Positions 23,578 to 33,954 of a DNA stretch of 64,000 bases are shown in pieces. The position numbers were made by a program, and so were the translations under genes. How positions within the stretch are numbered: the stretch's first letter is position 1; each line of letters begins with the position of its first letter. Source of the DNA: JBCDCB01 sp039182735. Lineage in GTDB: Bacteria > Planctomycetota > Phycisphaerae > Phycisphaerales > UBA1924. Below the pieces are notes generated by a model. That model searched no databases and was not told the DNA's origin. It saw nothing but the letters and a program-made list of their open reading frames with translations. The stretch lies in assembly GCA_039182735.1 (NCBI GenBank), contig JBCDCB010000007.1, forward strand, positions 5,301 through 69,300, written 5' to 3'.

Positions 23578-24431
23578 GCGCACGACGCGCGTTTACGCTC
23601 ATCGAACTGCTCGTGGTGATCGCCGTGATCGCCGTGCTGCTCGGGCTCCTGCTCCCGGCGCTCGGCAGCGCGCGGCTCAGCGCGCAGTCCGCGATGAGCC
23701 TGTCGAACCTGCGCCAACTCCAGATCGCCAACGACCTCTACGCCACCGATCACGACGAGCACTACCTGCCGGCGTCGATCGACATCCAGGTCGCCGACGT
23801 CATGCCCGCGGCGAATCTGCACCGCTGGCACGGCGAGCGCGACTCCACCGCTGGCGCCTTCCGCGCGCGCGCCGGGTCGATCACGCCCTACCTCGACGAT
23901 TCGCCCGCCGGCGGCGCGAGCAGCGACGTGCGCACGTGCCCCGTCTTCGCCCCGACGCTCGATGACCTGACGGGCTCGGGAGCCGGGTTCGAACGCGGAT
24001 GCGGCGGCTACGGATACAACCGTGTCTTCGTCGGCTCACGCATGCTCCGCACCGGAGCAGACACATGGGACGGCACGCTGCGACCCGATCTCGATGACGC
24101 CGGCTCGCGCCGCGTGCGCTTTGCCGACCCCGTCGCGACCGTCGCGTGGTCCACCAGCGCGTTTCTCGATGCGAGCGGTGGGCTCATCGAGTACTCGTTC
24201 ACCGAGCCCCCGGCCTGGCCGCAGTGGCCGGAATTCTCGCCCGACCCCTCCGCGCACTTCCGACTTTCCGGGAGGACAAGCGGAGTTGTCTGGCTCGACG
24301 GGCACGCCTCCGCCGAACCGATACGACTGCGACCCACACAGACCTTTACCGCGGCTCCCGAAGTCTTCGAGAACGCAAATCTCGGGTGGTTTGCCGATGG
24401 ACACAGCCTCCAGTTGTTCGATTATAAGTAG
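23574..24431 (+). CDS. Prepilin-type (pseudopilin) H-X9-DG family protein (B12-regulated), 285 aa
   Basis: Third gene of the riboswitch operon, overlapping the previous stop (ATGA), with AAGGAGG upstream. A short basic leader MSARRAF is followed by TLIELLVVIAVIAVLLGLLLP, the type IV prepilin/GspG-like processing site and helix. The Glu five residues into the helix is present. The remainder has Cys-rich GAGFERGCGGYGYN and ends with a GVVWLDGHA motif and GWFADGHSLQLF, of the planctomycete H-X9-DG class. It is probably processed by a prepilin peptidase and assembled or held in the envelope. Its presence in a B12-controlled operon is unusual. Confidence 0.85.
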   Translation: MSARRAFTLIELLVVIAVIAVLLGLLLPALGSARLSAQSAMSLSNLRQLQIANDLYATDHDEHYLPASIDIQVADVMPAANLHRWHGERDSTAGAFRARAGSITPYLDDSPAGGASSDVRTCPVFAPTLDDLTGSGAGFERGCGGYGYNRVFVGSRMLRTGADTWDGTLRPDLDDAGSRRVRFADPVATVAWSTSAFLDASGGLIEYSFTEPPAWPQWPEFSPDPSAHFRLSGRTSGVVWLDGHASAEPIRLRPTQTFTAAPEVFENANLGWFADGHSLQLFDYK

Positions 24432-24449
24432 GAACGCCCGGAGGCTCCC

Positions 24450-24695
24450 ATGGCGGTCGATCGCTGCGCATGCCACAACGTGACGTTTGCCCGATTGCTC
24501 GATCTGCACCGAAGCGAGGGGCTCGACTTCAACGCGTTGTGCGAACGCACCGACTGCGCGACCGGCTGCACCGCGTGCGAGCCCTACATCCGGCTCACGC
24601 TCGAGACTGGCGTCGTCGATCACCCCATCCTTGATCGCGACGCCGCCGATGCGATCCTCGCGCGATCCCGCGAGCCGCACCGCAGGACGGGGTGA
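24450..24695 (+). CDS. BFD-like [2Fe-2S] protein, 81 aa (B12-regulated)
   Basis: Fourth gene of the riboswitch operon, 18 bases after the pseudopilin gene with GGAGG upstream. The small cytoplasmic protein has the bacterioferritin-associated-ferredoxin fold pattern: CAC at residues 6-8 and CTAC at 40-43 supply four cluster ligands, within HNVTFARLLDL and TGCTACEPYIRLTLETG. Two further cysteines (31 and 36, CERTDC) are extra. BFD domains hold a [2Fe-2S] cluster and pass electrons. A role in reducing cobalamin or iron is possible but not shown. The following MazG-like gene has its own promoter, so the operon probably ends here. Confidence 0.78.
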   Translation: MAVDRCACHNVTFARLLDLHRSEGLDFNALCERTDCATGCTACEPYIRLTLETGVVDHPILDRDAADAILARSREPHRRTG

Positions 24696-24704
24696 CGCGC
24701 TGGC

Positions 24705-24710
24705 TATGCT
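24705..24710 (+). promoter_or_regulatory. -10 element (TATGCT) for a leaderless mazG-like transcript
   Basis: TATGCT ends six bases before the ATG at 24717 (spacer ccgctc), with no ribosome binding site. It lies ten bases after the stop of the BFD-like gene and marks a new transcription unit. Confidence 0.55.
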
Positions 24711-24716
24711 CCGCTC

Positions 24717-25031
24717 ATGCACGGCGAGACGCGACTGACCATCTCCGACTTCCAGCGCCTGATCCGCGACCGGTACTTCGCGACCGACGCCGAGCGCGGC
24801 GTCGAGGGTACGTTCATGTGGCTCATCGAAGAAGTCGGCGAGCTTTCCACCGCGCTCATGGAGAACGCGCCGGGCAAGACACCGACCGATGCGCAGCGCG
24901 CGAACCTCGAAGAGGAGTTCGCCGATGTCCTCGCGTGGCTGACCACGCTCGCGAACATCGCCGAAGTGGATCTCGAGCGCTCGCTCACCAAGTACACCGA
25001 TCCTGACCGAGTTCAGGGCGTGAAGGACTGA
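24717..25031 (+). CDS. MazG-like nucleotide pyrophosphohydrolase, 104 aa
   Basis: This probably hydrolyses (d)NTPs to monophosphates, or phosphoribosyl-type substrates. It is a single MazG-like domain with the Mg-binding pattern E-x2-E ... E-x2-D: FMWLIEEVGELSTALME (about 34-50) and LEEEFADVLAWLTTLAN (about 65-81). It is half the size of canonical two-domain MazG, as in the RS21-C6/MazG-like group. It ends two bases before trpA and is probably co-transcribed with it. A relation to HisE-like enzymes is conceivable given the amino-acid biosynthesis neighbour, but the motif fits MazG better. Confidence 0.85.
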   Translation: MHGETRLTISDFQRLIRDRYFATDAERGVEGTFMWLIEEVGELSTALMENAPGKTPTDAQRANLEEEFADVLAWLTTLANIAEVDLERSLTKYTDPDRVQGVKD

Positions 25032-25033
25032 TC

Positions 25034-25858
25034 GTGAGCGAACGCGGGCGAGCGCACATCGATTCGATCTTCAACGCGCACCGCGCGCAGAACACACGGG
25101 CGTTGATGCCTTTCGTGTGCGCGGGGCAGCCGGACCTTGAGACGACGCAGCGCACGCTGCCGGCGCTGGAAGAGGGCGGTGCCTCGATCGTCGAGGTGGG
25201 CTTCCCGTTTTCTGATCCGATCGCCGACGGGCCGGTGATCGCCGGCGCGATGCACCGCGCACTCGAAGCGGGCGTCACACCGGCGGGTGTGATCGACGCC
25301 GTCGCGCGCGCACGGGACGACACGTCGCTCGGGATCATCGCGATGGTCAGCGTCTCAATCGTCGAACGCATCGGTCGCGAACGATTCGTCGCACGATGCG
25401 CCGAGGCGGGCTTTGACGGTTTCATCTTCCCCGATCTGCCGCTCGAGGAATCGGGCGAACTGCTCGACTTCGTGCGCGCGCACGGGCTGTGCGCATCGCT
25501 GCTCGTGGCACCTTCGACGCCAACGGAGCGCGCCCGCGACATCGCGGCTGCCTGCAGCGGCTTCGTGTACGTGCTCGCCCGGGCCGGGATCACCGGTTCC
25601 GGCGGCGAGGTAGACGCGACCGGCATCCGCCAGCGCACCGAACAACTCCGCGCAGTGACCGACCTCCCCCTCGCGGTCGGGTTCGGGATCTCGAGCGCCG
25701 ATCATGTCCGCGCGGTCGTCGAGCACGCCGACGCAGCGATCGTCGGCTCGGCCCTCGTGAAGCGGATCGCGGATGCGGTCGCGGACGGAAGCGACCCCGT
25801 CGCCGCGGCGAACGCCTTCGTGCGCGAGCTTTCCGCGGGGCTGCCGGCCCCCGCGTGA
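25034..25858 (+). CDS. trpA: Tryptophan synthase alpha subunit
   Basis: This cleaves indole-3-glycerol phosphate to indole and glyceraldehyde 3-phosphate, passing indole to TrpB. The 274-residue TIM barrel has catalytic Glu 54 (SIVEVGFPFSD) and Asp 65 (DPIADGPVI), then FDGFIFPDLPLEE, and the phosphate-binding VGFGISSADHV and DAAIVGSALVKRI. The GTG start at 25034 has GAAGGA six bases upstream. No trpB or other trp gene is nearby, so the pathway is dispersed. A GC-rich inverted repeat (CGCGGGG/CCCCGCG) straddles the stop codon and could end transcription. Confidence 0.96.
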   Translation: MSERGRAHIDSIFNAHRAQNTRALMPFVCAGQPDLETTQRTLPALEEGGASIVEVGFPFSDPIADGPVIAGAMHRALEAGVTPAGVIDAVARARDDTSLGIIAMVSVSIVERIGRERFVARCAEAGFDGFIFPDLPLEESGELLDFVRAHGLCASLLVAPSTPTERARDIAAACSGFVYVLARAGITGSGGEVDATGIRQRTEQLRAVTDLPLAVGFGISSADHVRAVVEHADAAIVGSALVKRIADAVADGSDPVAAANAFVRELSAGLPAPA

Positions 25859-25997
25859 CTCGGGCCCTCGTGCTCGGTTCACCCCGCGCGAAAAAATGCT
25901 ACAACGAGATGCTTGGTAAACCGCTTCAACGCCGGGCAGACGCGTCCCGGCGGCAGAACCACCGAGCACCCCGCGTGATCGCGGGAAGGAAGACCCG

Positions 25998-28226
<2,229 letters not shown>

Positions 28227-28243
28227 ACCGGCGCGCCAGCGTG

Positions 28244-28249
28244 TAGACT
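28244..28249 (+). promoter_or_regulatory. -10 element (TAGACT) for a leaderless coaE transcript
   Basis: TAGACT ends six bases before the GTG start at 28256 (spacer ctcggc). There is no ribosome binding site. The same hexamer and spacing precede panD. Confidence 0.55.
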
Positions 28250-28255
28250 CTCGGC

Positions 28256-28894
28256 GTGTCCGAAGCGCTTGGCATCCCGATCATCGGCATCGCCGGCGCG
28301 ATCGGTTCGGGCAAGTCGCTCGCGTCGAGCGCGCTCGCCGACCTCGGCTGGCTGGTGATCGACTTCGACGAAGAGGTGCGCCAGGCGCTCCGGCGTCCCG
28401 ACGTGCGCAAGTGCCTCGTCTCGTGGTGGGGCGAGGGCGTGCTCGATCACAACGGCGCGATCGATCACAAGAACGTCGCCTCGATCGTCTTCAACGATCG
28501 CGCCCAGCTCACACGTCTCGAGAAGTTCATCCACCCCCTCGTCTGGTGCTCCGCCGAAGACGCGCGCCAGCGCGCGCGGGACGTCAACGCCCCGGGCGTC
28601 GTGCTCGACGCCCCGCTGCTCTTCGAGTCCGAGGCGGACAACGAGTGCGACGCCGTCCTCTTCGTGCACGCCTCGCGAGAAACCCGTCTCGCACGTCTCG
28701 AACGTACGCGCGGCTGGAGCGAGGGCGAACTCGACCGACGCGAGTCACGCCAGCTCTCTCCTGAAGAGAAAAAAGCCCGATCCCGCTTCGTTCTGGAGAA
28801 CGAGGGCGATGAATCCGCCTTCCGCGACGCGGTCGGCGAAGTCGCCGCTATACTCATGCAGGAAGCCGGTGTGTCCGCGGAACCGACCGCCTGA
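28256..28894 (+). CDS. coaE: Dephospho-CoA kinase
   Basis: This phosphorylates dephospho-CoA at the 3'-hydroxyl, the last step of coenzyme A synthesis. The 212-residue P-loop kinase has Walker A GAIGSGKS at residues 14-21, the DFDE motif (VIDFDEEVRQAL), and the lid/adenine region APLLFESEADNECDAVLFV. The GTG start is supported by the leaderless -10 spacing. Another CoA-pathway gene, panD, lies 26 kb away with the same promoter type. Confidence 0.94.
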   Translation: MSEALGIPIIGIAGAIGSGKSLASSALADLGWLVIDFDEEVRQALRRPDVRKCLVSWWGEGVLDHNGAIDHKNVASIVFNDRAQLTRLEKFIHPLVWCSAEDARQRARDVNAPGVVLDAPLLFESEADNECDAVLFVHASRETRLARLERTRGWSEGELDRRESRQLSPEEKKARSRFVLENEGDESAFRDAVGEVAAILMQEAGVSAEPTA

Positions 28895-29016
28895 ACCGAT
28901 CCGGCCGACCCCTTCCCCGATGCCATTCGCCTCCCTCCGCTCGCGAGGGCCCTGCATGTTCGGCGGCGTGCATCACCCCACGCATCCATCCCTCGGCGTG
29001 AACGCAAGGACATCCG

Positions 29017-30759
<1,743 letters not shown>

Positions 30760-30922
30760 ACTCGACCGGTGTTCATGAAGATCACGTGAATCCCGTTGCA
30801 ATGCTCCAACGATGAGGCATCATTCTTTATAGGGAGTGCCTGCGCACCGAGCGTGGGCAGATCGGGAAACACGTCGGTCGCGGCCGGGAACCGCGCCCGC
30901 ATCACTCGGGAGGAACCGAATC

Positions 30923-31531
30923 ATGCGTTTCGAAACCGCCGCCGCGGCGATCTTCGCCGCTTCGCTGTCCTGCGCCGCCACCGCCGGCGTTGTGGACCCC
31001 TTCACCGACCAGGCCGCCTGGGAAGCCGCCCTCGGCAACACCGGCATCGTCGCCGACGACTTCAGCGCCTACGGCGAAGTTGACCTCAACCTCGGCGTCA
31101 ACACCGGCTTCAACGGCTACGACATCCAGCTCGAAGGCACCGACAACGGCGATGCCGGCATCAACTCCGCCACCAACCTCACCTTCACCCTCGACGAGAA
31201 CGGGCTCTCCAAGCTCTCGTTCGTCTTCGATCAGGACCTCAACGGCTTCGGCGGCATCTGGCTGAACTCTTTCGTCAGCAACGGGCTCACCGTGGAGAAC
31301 GGCATCGCGTCCTTCGACGTCGAGTCCTTCGTCCCCGCCCCCAGCTTCGAGTTCTTCGGCTTCACCAGCAGCGTGCCCTTCAACACCGTCACGATCACGC
31401 TGACCGAGCCTATCCAGAGCACCGAGTTCGCCGCGCTCAGCGACATCCTCTACCAGAATGTCCCGACCCCCGGCGCCGCGAGTCTCGTCGCGCTGGCGGG
31501 CCTCGCCGCGACGCGTCGTCGCCGCGCCTGA
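30923..31531 (+). CDS. PEP-CTERM-like secreted protein, 202 aa
   Basis: A signal peptide (about 1-23, ending CAATA) leads into a beta-rich domain of about 150 residues with DDFSAYGEVDLNLGVNTGFNG-like turns, which resembles the lectin/jellyroll-type domains common in PEP-CTERM proteins. The C-terminal sorting signal is VPTPGAASLVALAGLAATRRRR: PTP replaces PEP, followed by a short hydrophobic helix and an Arg cluster. GGGAGGA precedes the ATG at 30923. An AT-rich TTTATA at 30826-30831 may be the -10 box, giving a leader of about 85 bases. The protein is probably an exopolysaccharide- or envelope-associated protein. Confidence 0.82.
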   Translation: MRFETAAAAIFAASLSCAATAGVVDPFTDQAAWEAALGNTGIVADDFSAYGEVDLNLGVNTGFNGYDIQLEGTDNGDAGINSATNLTFTLDENGLSKLSFVFDQDLNGFGGIWLNSFVSNGLTVENGIASFDVESFVPAPSFEFFGFTSSVPFNTVTITLTEPIQSTEFAALSDILYQNVPTPGAASLVALAGLAATRRRRA

Positions 31532-31579
31532 GCCGCGCCGAAACGACCCGCATCGGGTCAGAGAAATCACGACCGCAAC

Positions 31580-31603
31580 ACCGCCCGGGCACATGCCCGG
31601 GCG
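31580..31603. terminator. Strong GC hairpin between convergent genes
   Basis: CCGCCCGGGC - acat - GCCCGGGCGG forms a perfect 10-bp stem between the PEP-CTERM gene (plus) and the gene at 31641 (minus). The T content after the stem is low, so it may work as a bidirectional stem-stop or an mRNA 3'-end stabiliser more than as a classical intrinsic terminator. Confidence 0.6.
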
Positions 31604-31640
31604 GTTGTCGTGAGAAGAAGTTAAGCGTTGGTCGGGAGGC

Positions 31641-32267
31641 TTAGCGTCCGCCGCCGCCGCGACGACCGCCCCCTCCGCCGCGCATCGAGTTCCAGAACTC
31701 CCCGTGCAGCCCGTTCATCTGGGCGTTGCCTGAGGAGAATCGCTCGGAGAGCATGTTGCTGAAGCGCTCGCGCCGATCGGCGGCGCTCGGGCGCTCCCCC
31801 TCGGGGCGTTCGCGCCGCTCGCCCCGCGGGCGTTCACCGCGCGGCGGACGGAACATCGACCAGTCCATCTGACCGGTTCGCGCCCACGTTCGGACGCCCT
31901 CGTCCATCTGCTGCATCATCGTTTCGCGGAAGGCCTCGCGGGCCTGCTCGTCGCCGCGGAACTGCTCGCGGTCTTCGGGCGGCATCTCGCGGAAGAGACG
32001 CATCGCCTCCGCCGTGTAGGCCAGTTTGCGGTCTTGGCTCAGGCTCTCGTAGCGAGGCGAGTTCATGACCTCGATCGCCTCGTACGCGCTGGTCGGCATC
32101 GACACAGGTCGATTGCTCCACCAGAACCACCCGCCCGCGCTGGCCGCGCCGACCGCGACCACGGCGCACGTCACCCCGACAAACATCCGCTGCTTCCTGG
32201 ACCACCCCGCGTCGATCGGTCGCCGCGCGTGCTCCATCGCCGCGTCAAGGTCGTATCTCGCCGGCAT
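31641..32267 (-). CDS. Single-pass membrane protein with Arg/Gly-rich tail, 208 aa
   Basis: The family is not recognised. A short cytoplasmic N-terminus (about 25 residues) is followed by one membrane helix (about 28-50, MFVGVTCAVVAVGAASAGGWFWW). A helical region rich in Met, Arg and Glu (about 70-130) follows, then a low-complexity tail of PRGERPRGERRER type. The protein ends in GGGGGRRGGGGR. It starts three bases after the stop of the pseudopilin gene upstream (32271), so the two form an operon. The tail resembles RGG-type nucleic-acid or polyanion-binding sequences, but in this topology it would sit outside the membrane. Confidence 0.7.
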   Translation of the reverse strand: MPARYDLDAAMEHARRPIDAGWSRKQRMFVGVTCAVVAVGAASAGGWFWWSNRPVSMPTSAYEAIEVMNSPRYESLSQDRKLAYTAEAMRLFREMPPEDREQFRGDEQAREAFRETMMQQMDEGVRTWARTGQMDWSMFRPPRGERPRGERRERPEGERPSAADRRERFSNMLSERFSSGNAQMNGLHGEFWNSMRGGGGGRRGGGGR

Positions 32268-32270
32268 GCC

Positions 32271-32885
32271 TCAGCCTCCTGATCCGATGCCCGTCGCGTC
32301 CGCGACGTGCCCATCCGCAAACAACACGTTCCGACGCTCGTGGAAGAACGGCGCGACCACCGTCCCGCCCCCGAACTCCGGCTTGATCTCGAACGCCCCG
32401 CCGTCGTAATCCTGCACCAGCGGCGTCTCCGCCGGCTGCCACTCAAGACGCCTCGCGAAGAACGATTCCGTGAACGTCGAACCGCCCAGGTTCACCGCCA
32501 CATAGGTGTACGAACACCCGGCCCGGCAGGTCTGCCCGTCGCACTGGTATTCCGTACTCGCAACGACCGGGTCGCCGGGGCACTCCCACGCCGGCGAGTC
32601 CTGCGGGAAGTGATCCTTGAGCGCCTCGGGAAGCGAGGGCGCGTCCGACTGGCTCAGCCACGGATCCGTCGCGTAGCGGGCAACGGGGTACTTGTCGTTG
32701 TTCTCGCCCTTGAACATCTCGAAGCCCTGCCCGATCCCGCGCAGGTTCGCCTTGCACGCGGTCGTCTTGCCGGTGTTCCGGGCGTAGCTCAACGCCGGCA
32801 GCAGGATGCCCAGCAGCACCGCGATGATCGCGATGACAACGAGCAGTTCGATCAGCGTGAACCCGGATCTGCTTCGACGGCGCAT
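32271..32885 (-). CDS. Prepilin-type (pseudopilin) H-X9-DG family protein, 204 aa
   Basis: The leader MRRRSRSG is followed by FTLIELLVVIAIIAVLLGILLP, the type IV prepilin cleavage site (after Gly) and helix with Glu at position 5. The mature part has two Cys pairs (WECPGD, QCDGQTCRAGC) and a C-terminal HERRNVLFADGHVAD, the H-x-DG motif typical of planctomycete pseudopilins. GAGGAG lies upstream of the ATG at 32885. The upstream extension to 33077 lacks coding character. It is in an operon with the membrane protein downstream. These proteins occur in many copies in Planctomycetes, and their assembly and function are not settled. Confidence 0.88.
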   Translation of the reverse strand: MRRRSRSGFTLIELLVVIAIIAVLLGILLPALSYARNTGKTTACKANLRGIGQGFEMFKGENNDKYPVARYATDPWLSQSDAPSLPEALKDHFPQDSPAWECPGDPVVASTEYQCDGQTCRAGCSYTYVAVNLGGSTFTESFFARRLEWQPAETPLVQDYDGGAFEIKPEFGGGTVVAPFFHERRNVLFADGHVADATGIGSGG

Positions 32886-33073
32886 GCGTTCTCCTCGCGG
32901 GTTCGGAGCCCGGCACGCGCTCAACGCACACCCGCTCGCCCCATTGCCTGCCGCCGAGTCGTTTCGGCGATTTTCCGTCCGCCGATGCACCATCTGACAA
33001 AAAGCGAACGGGCCCCGATCATCGACCGGAGCCCGCGCTGGATTCGTTCTGCCACGCACTCCATCACCCGTGG

Positions 33074-33850
33074 TCACACAGCCTCAAGCGGCGCCGCCGC
33101 CCACAGCTTCGTGAACTGCTCGCAGTGGATCAGCAGCGTCTGGTACGAGCCCGGATCGACCGACGCGGGGATCGCGGCTTCCTGCGCGCCCTTCGCCGAA
33201 TCGAGCGGGCGGACGACCCGGCCGTTGCTCAGCGCGTTGCCGCTCTTGGCCTCGCGCGGCGAATGGTTGCTCAGCACCCACTTCAGATCGGGCGCCGACC
33301 GGGTCTTGAAGTCGTGGGAGGTGCGGAGGACGTGCGAGCCGTCGGGCAGGCGGGCGATCTCGTACGCACCCGTCACGCTGTTGCTCTTTTTTGTCCACTG
33401 CGAGCCGGCGTAGACAACACGCCCTTCGTTGAGCGGCACCGCGCCCCAGAAGACGTTGTACTGCTCGCAGTGGATCGCGACCGAACGGAACTCCGACAGG
33501 TCCACATCGCTCGGGATGTCGAACGACTGCTCGCCCGTCGCGCTCGCAAGCAACCCGAGCACAACGCCGCCCTTGAGCACATTGCGCTTGCTGAGTCTGT
33601 CCGGCGCGGTCGGCGAGAGGATGATCTTGAGATCCGGCGCCGACTTGGTGGCGAAGTCACTGCCGAGCGTGATGGTGCGCGCACCGTCGCGTTCACTGAT
33701 GAAGTAGTGCCCGTTGATCTCGTTCTTGCCCTTGACCCACAGCCCGCCCGAGTGCGTGACCGAGACGTCATCAGGGATCACGGGCCCGGCGTGGGCGGGC
33801 AAGGCGGTCAGGCTCAGTAACGCGATGGCGGCGATCAGTCGGCGAAACAT
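33074..33850 (-). CDS. Secreted protein with two DM13 domains, 258 aa
   Basis: A signal peptide (1-22, MFRRLIAAIALLSLTALPAHAG) precedes two copies of the DM13 domain (about 45-137 and 152-255). Each has a SDFATKSAPDLKIILSP / SHDFKTRSAPDLKWVLSN strand pair and ends in an IHCEQYNVFWGAVPL / IHCEQFTKLWAAAPL motif. The Cys in that last motif is kept in both. DM13 domains have been proposed to take part in electron transfer or redox chemistry with the Cys, though this is not firmly established. GGAGA precedes the ATG. The gene lies next to a copper ATPase gene, on the same strand and 104 bases downstream of it. Confidence 0.85.
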   Translation of the reverse strand: MFRRLIAAIALLSLTALPAHAGPVIPDDVSVTHSGGLWVKGKNEINGHYFISERDGARTITLGSDFATKSAPDLKIILSPTAPDRLSKRNVLKGGVVLGLLASATGEQSFDIPSDVDLSEFRSVAIHCEQYNVFWGAVPLNEGRVVYAGSQWTKKSNSVTGAYEIARLPDGSHVLRTSHDFKTRSAPDLKWVLSNHSPREAKSGNALSNGRVVRPLDSAKGAQEAAIPASVDPGSYQTLLIHCEQFTKLWAAAPLEAV

Positions 33851-33954
33851 GGCGGTCTCCGGGTCGGTGTTCGTGCAGTCGTGTGTTCGGTTGGTTCACG
33901 CCGCGGCCGCAGCGACCGACGAACACCTGCGCGCACGGCGATATTCGAACAATC

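Noticed and set aside
24717..25031. HisE (phosphoribosyl-ATP pyrophosphatase) in place of a MazG-like protein
   Set aside because: The E-x2-E/E-x2-D arrangement and the FMWLIEEVGEL segment fit MazG-like proteins better, and no his genes are adjacent.
25859..25997. A sigma-54 (-24/-12) promoter upstream of glnN
   Set aside because: TTGGTaaaccGCTTC only loosely resembles TGGCAC-N5-TTGC and lacks the invariant GC at -12. A TACAAC -10 box nearby is a simpler explanation.
31580..31603. A classical intrinsic terminator
   Set aside because: The stem is perfect but no run of T follows on either strand, so it is kept only as a hairpin with terminator-like placement.
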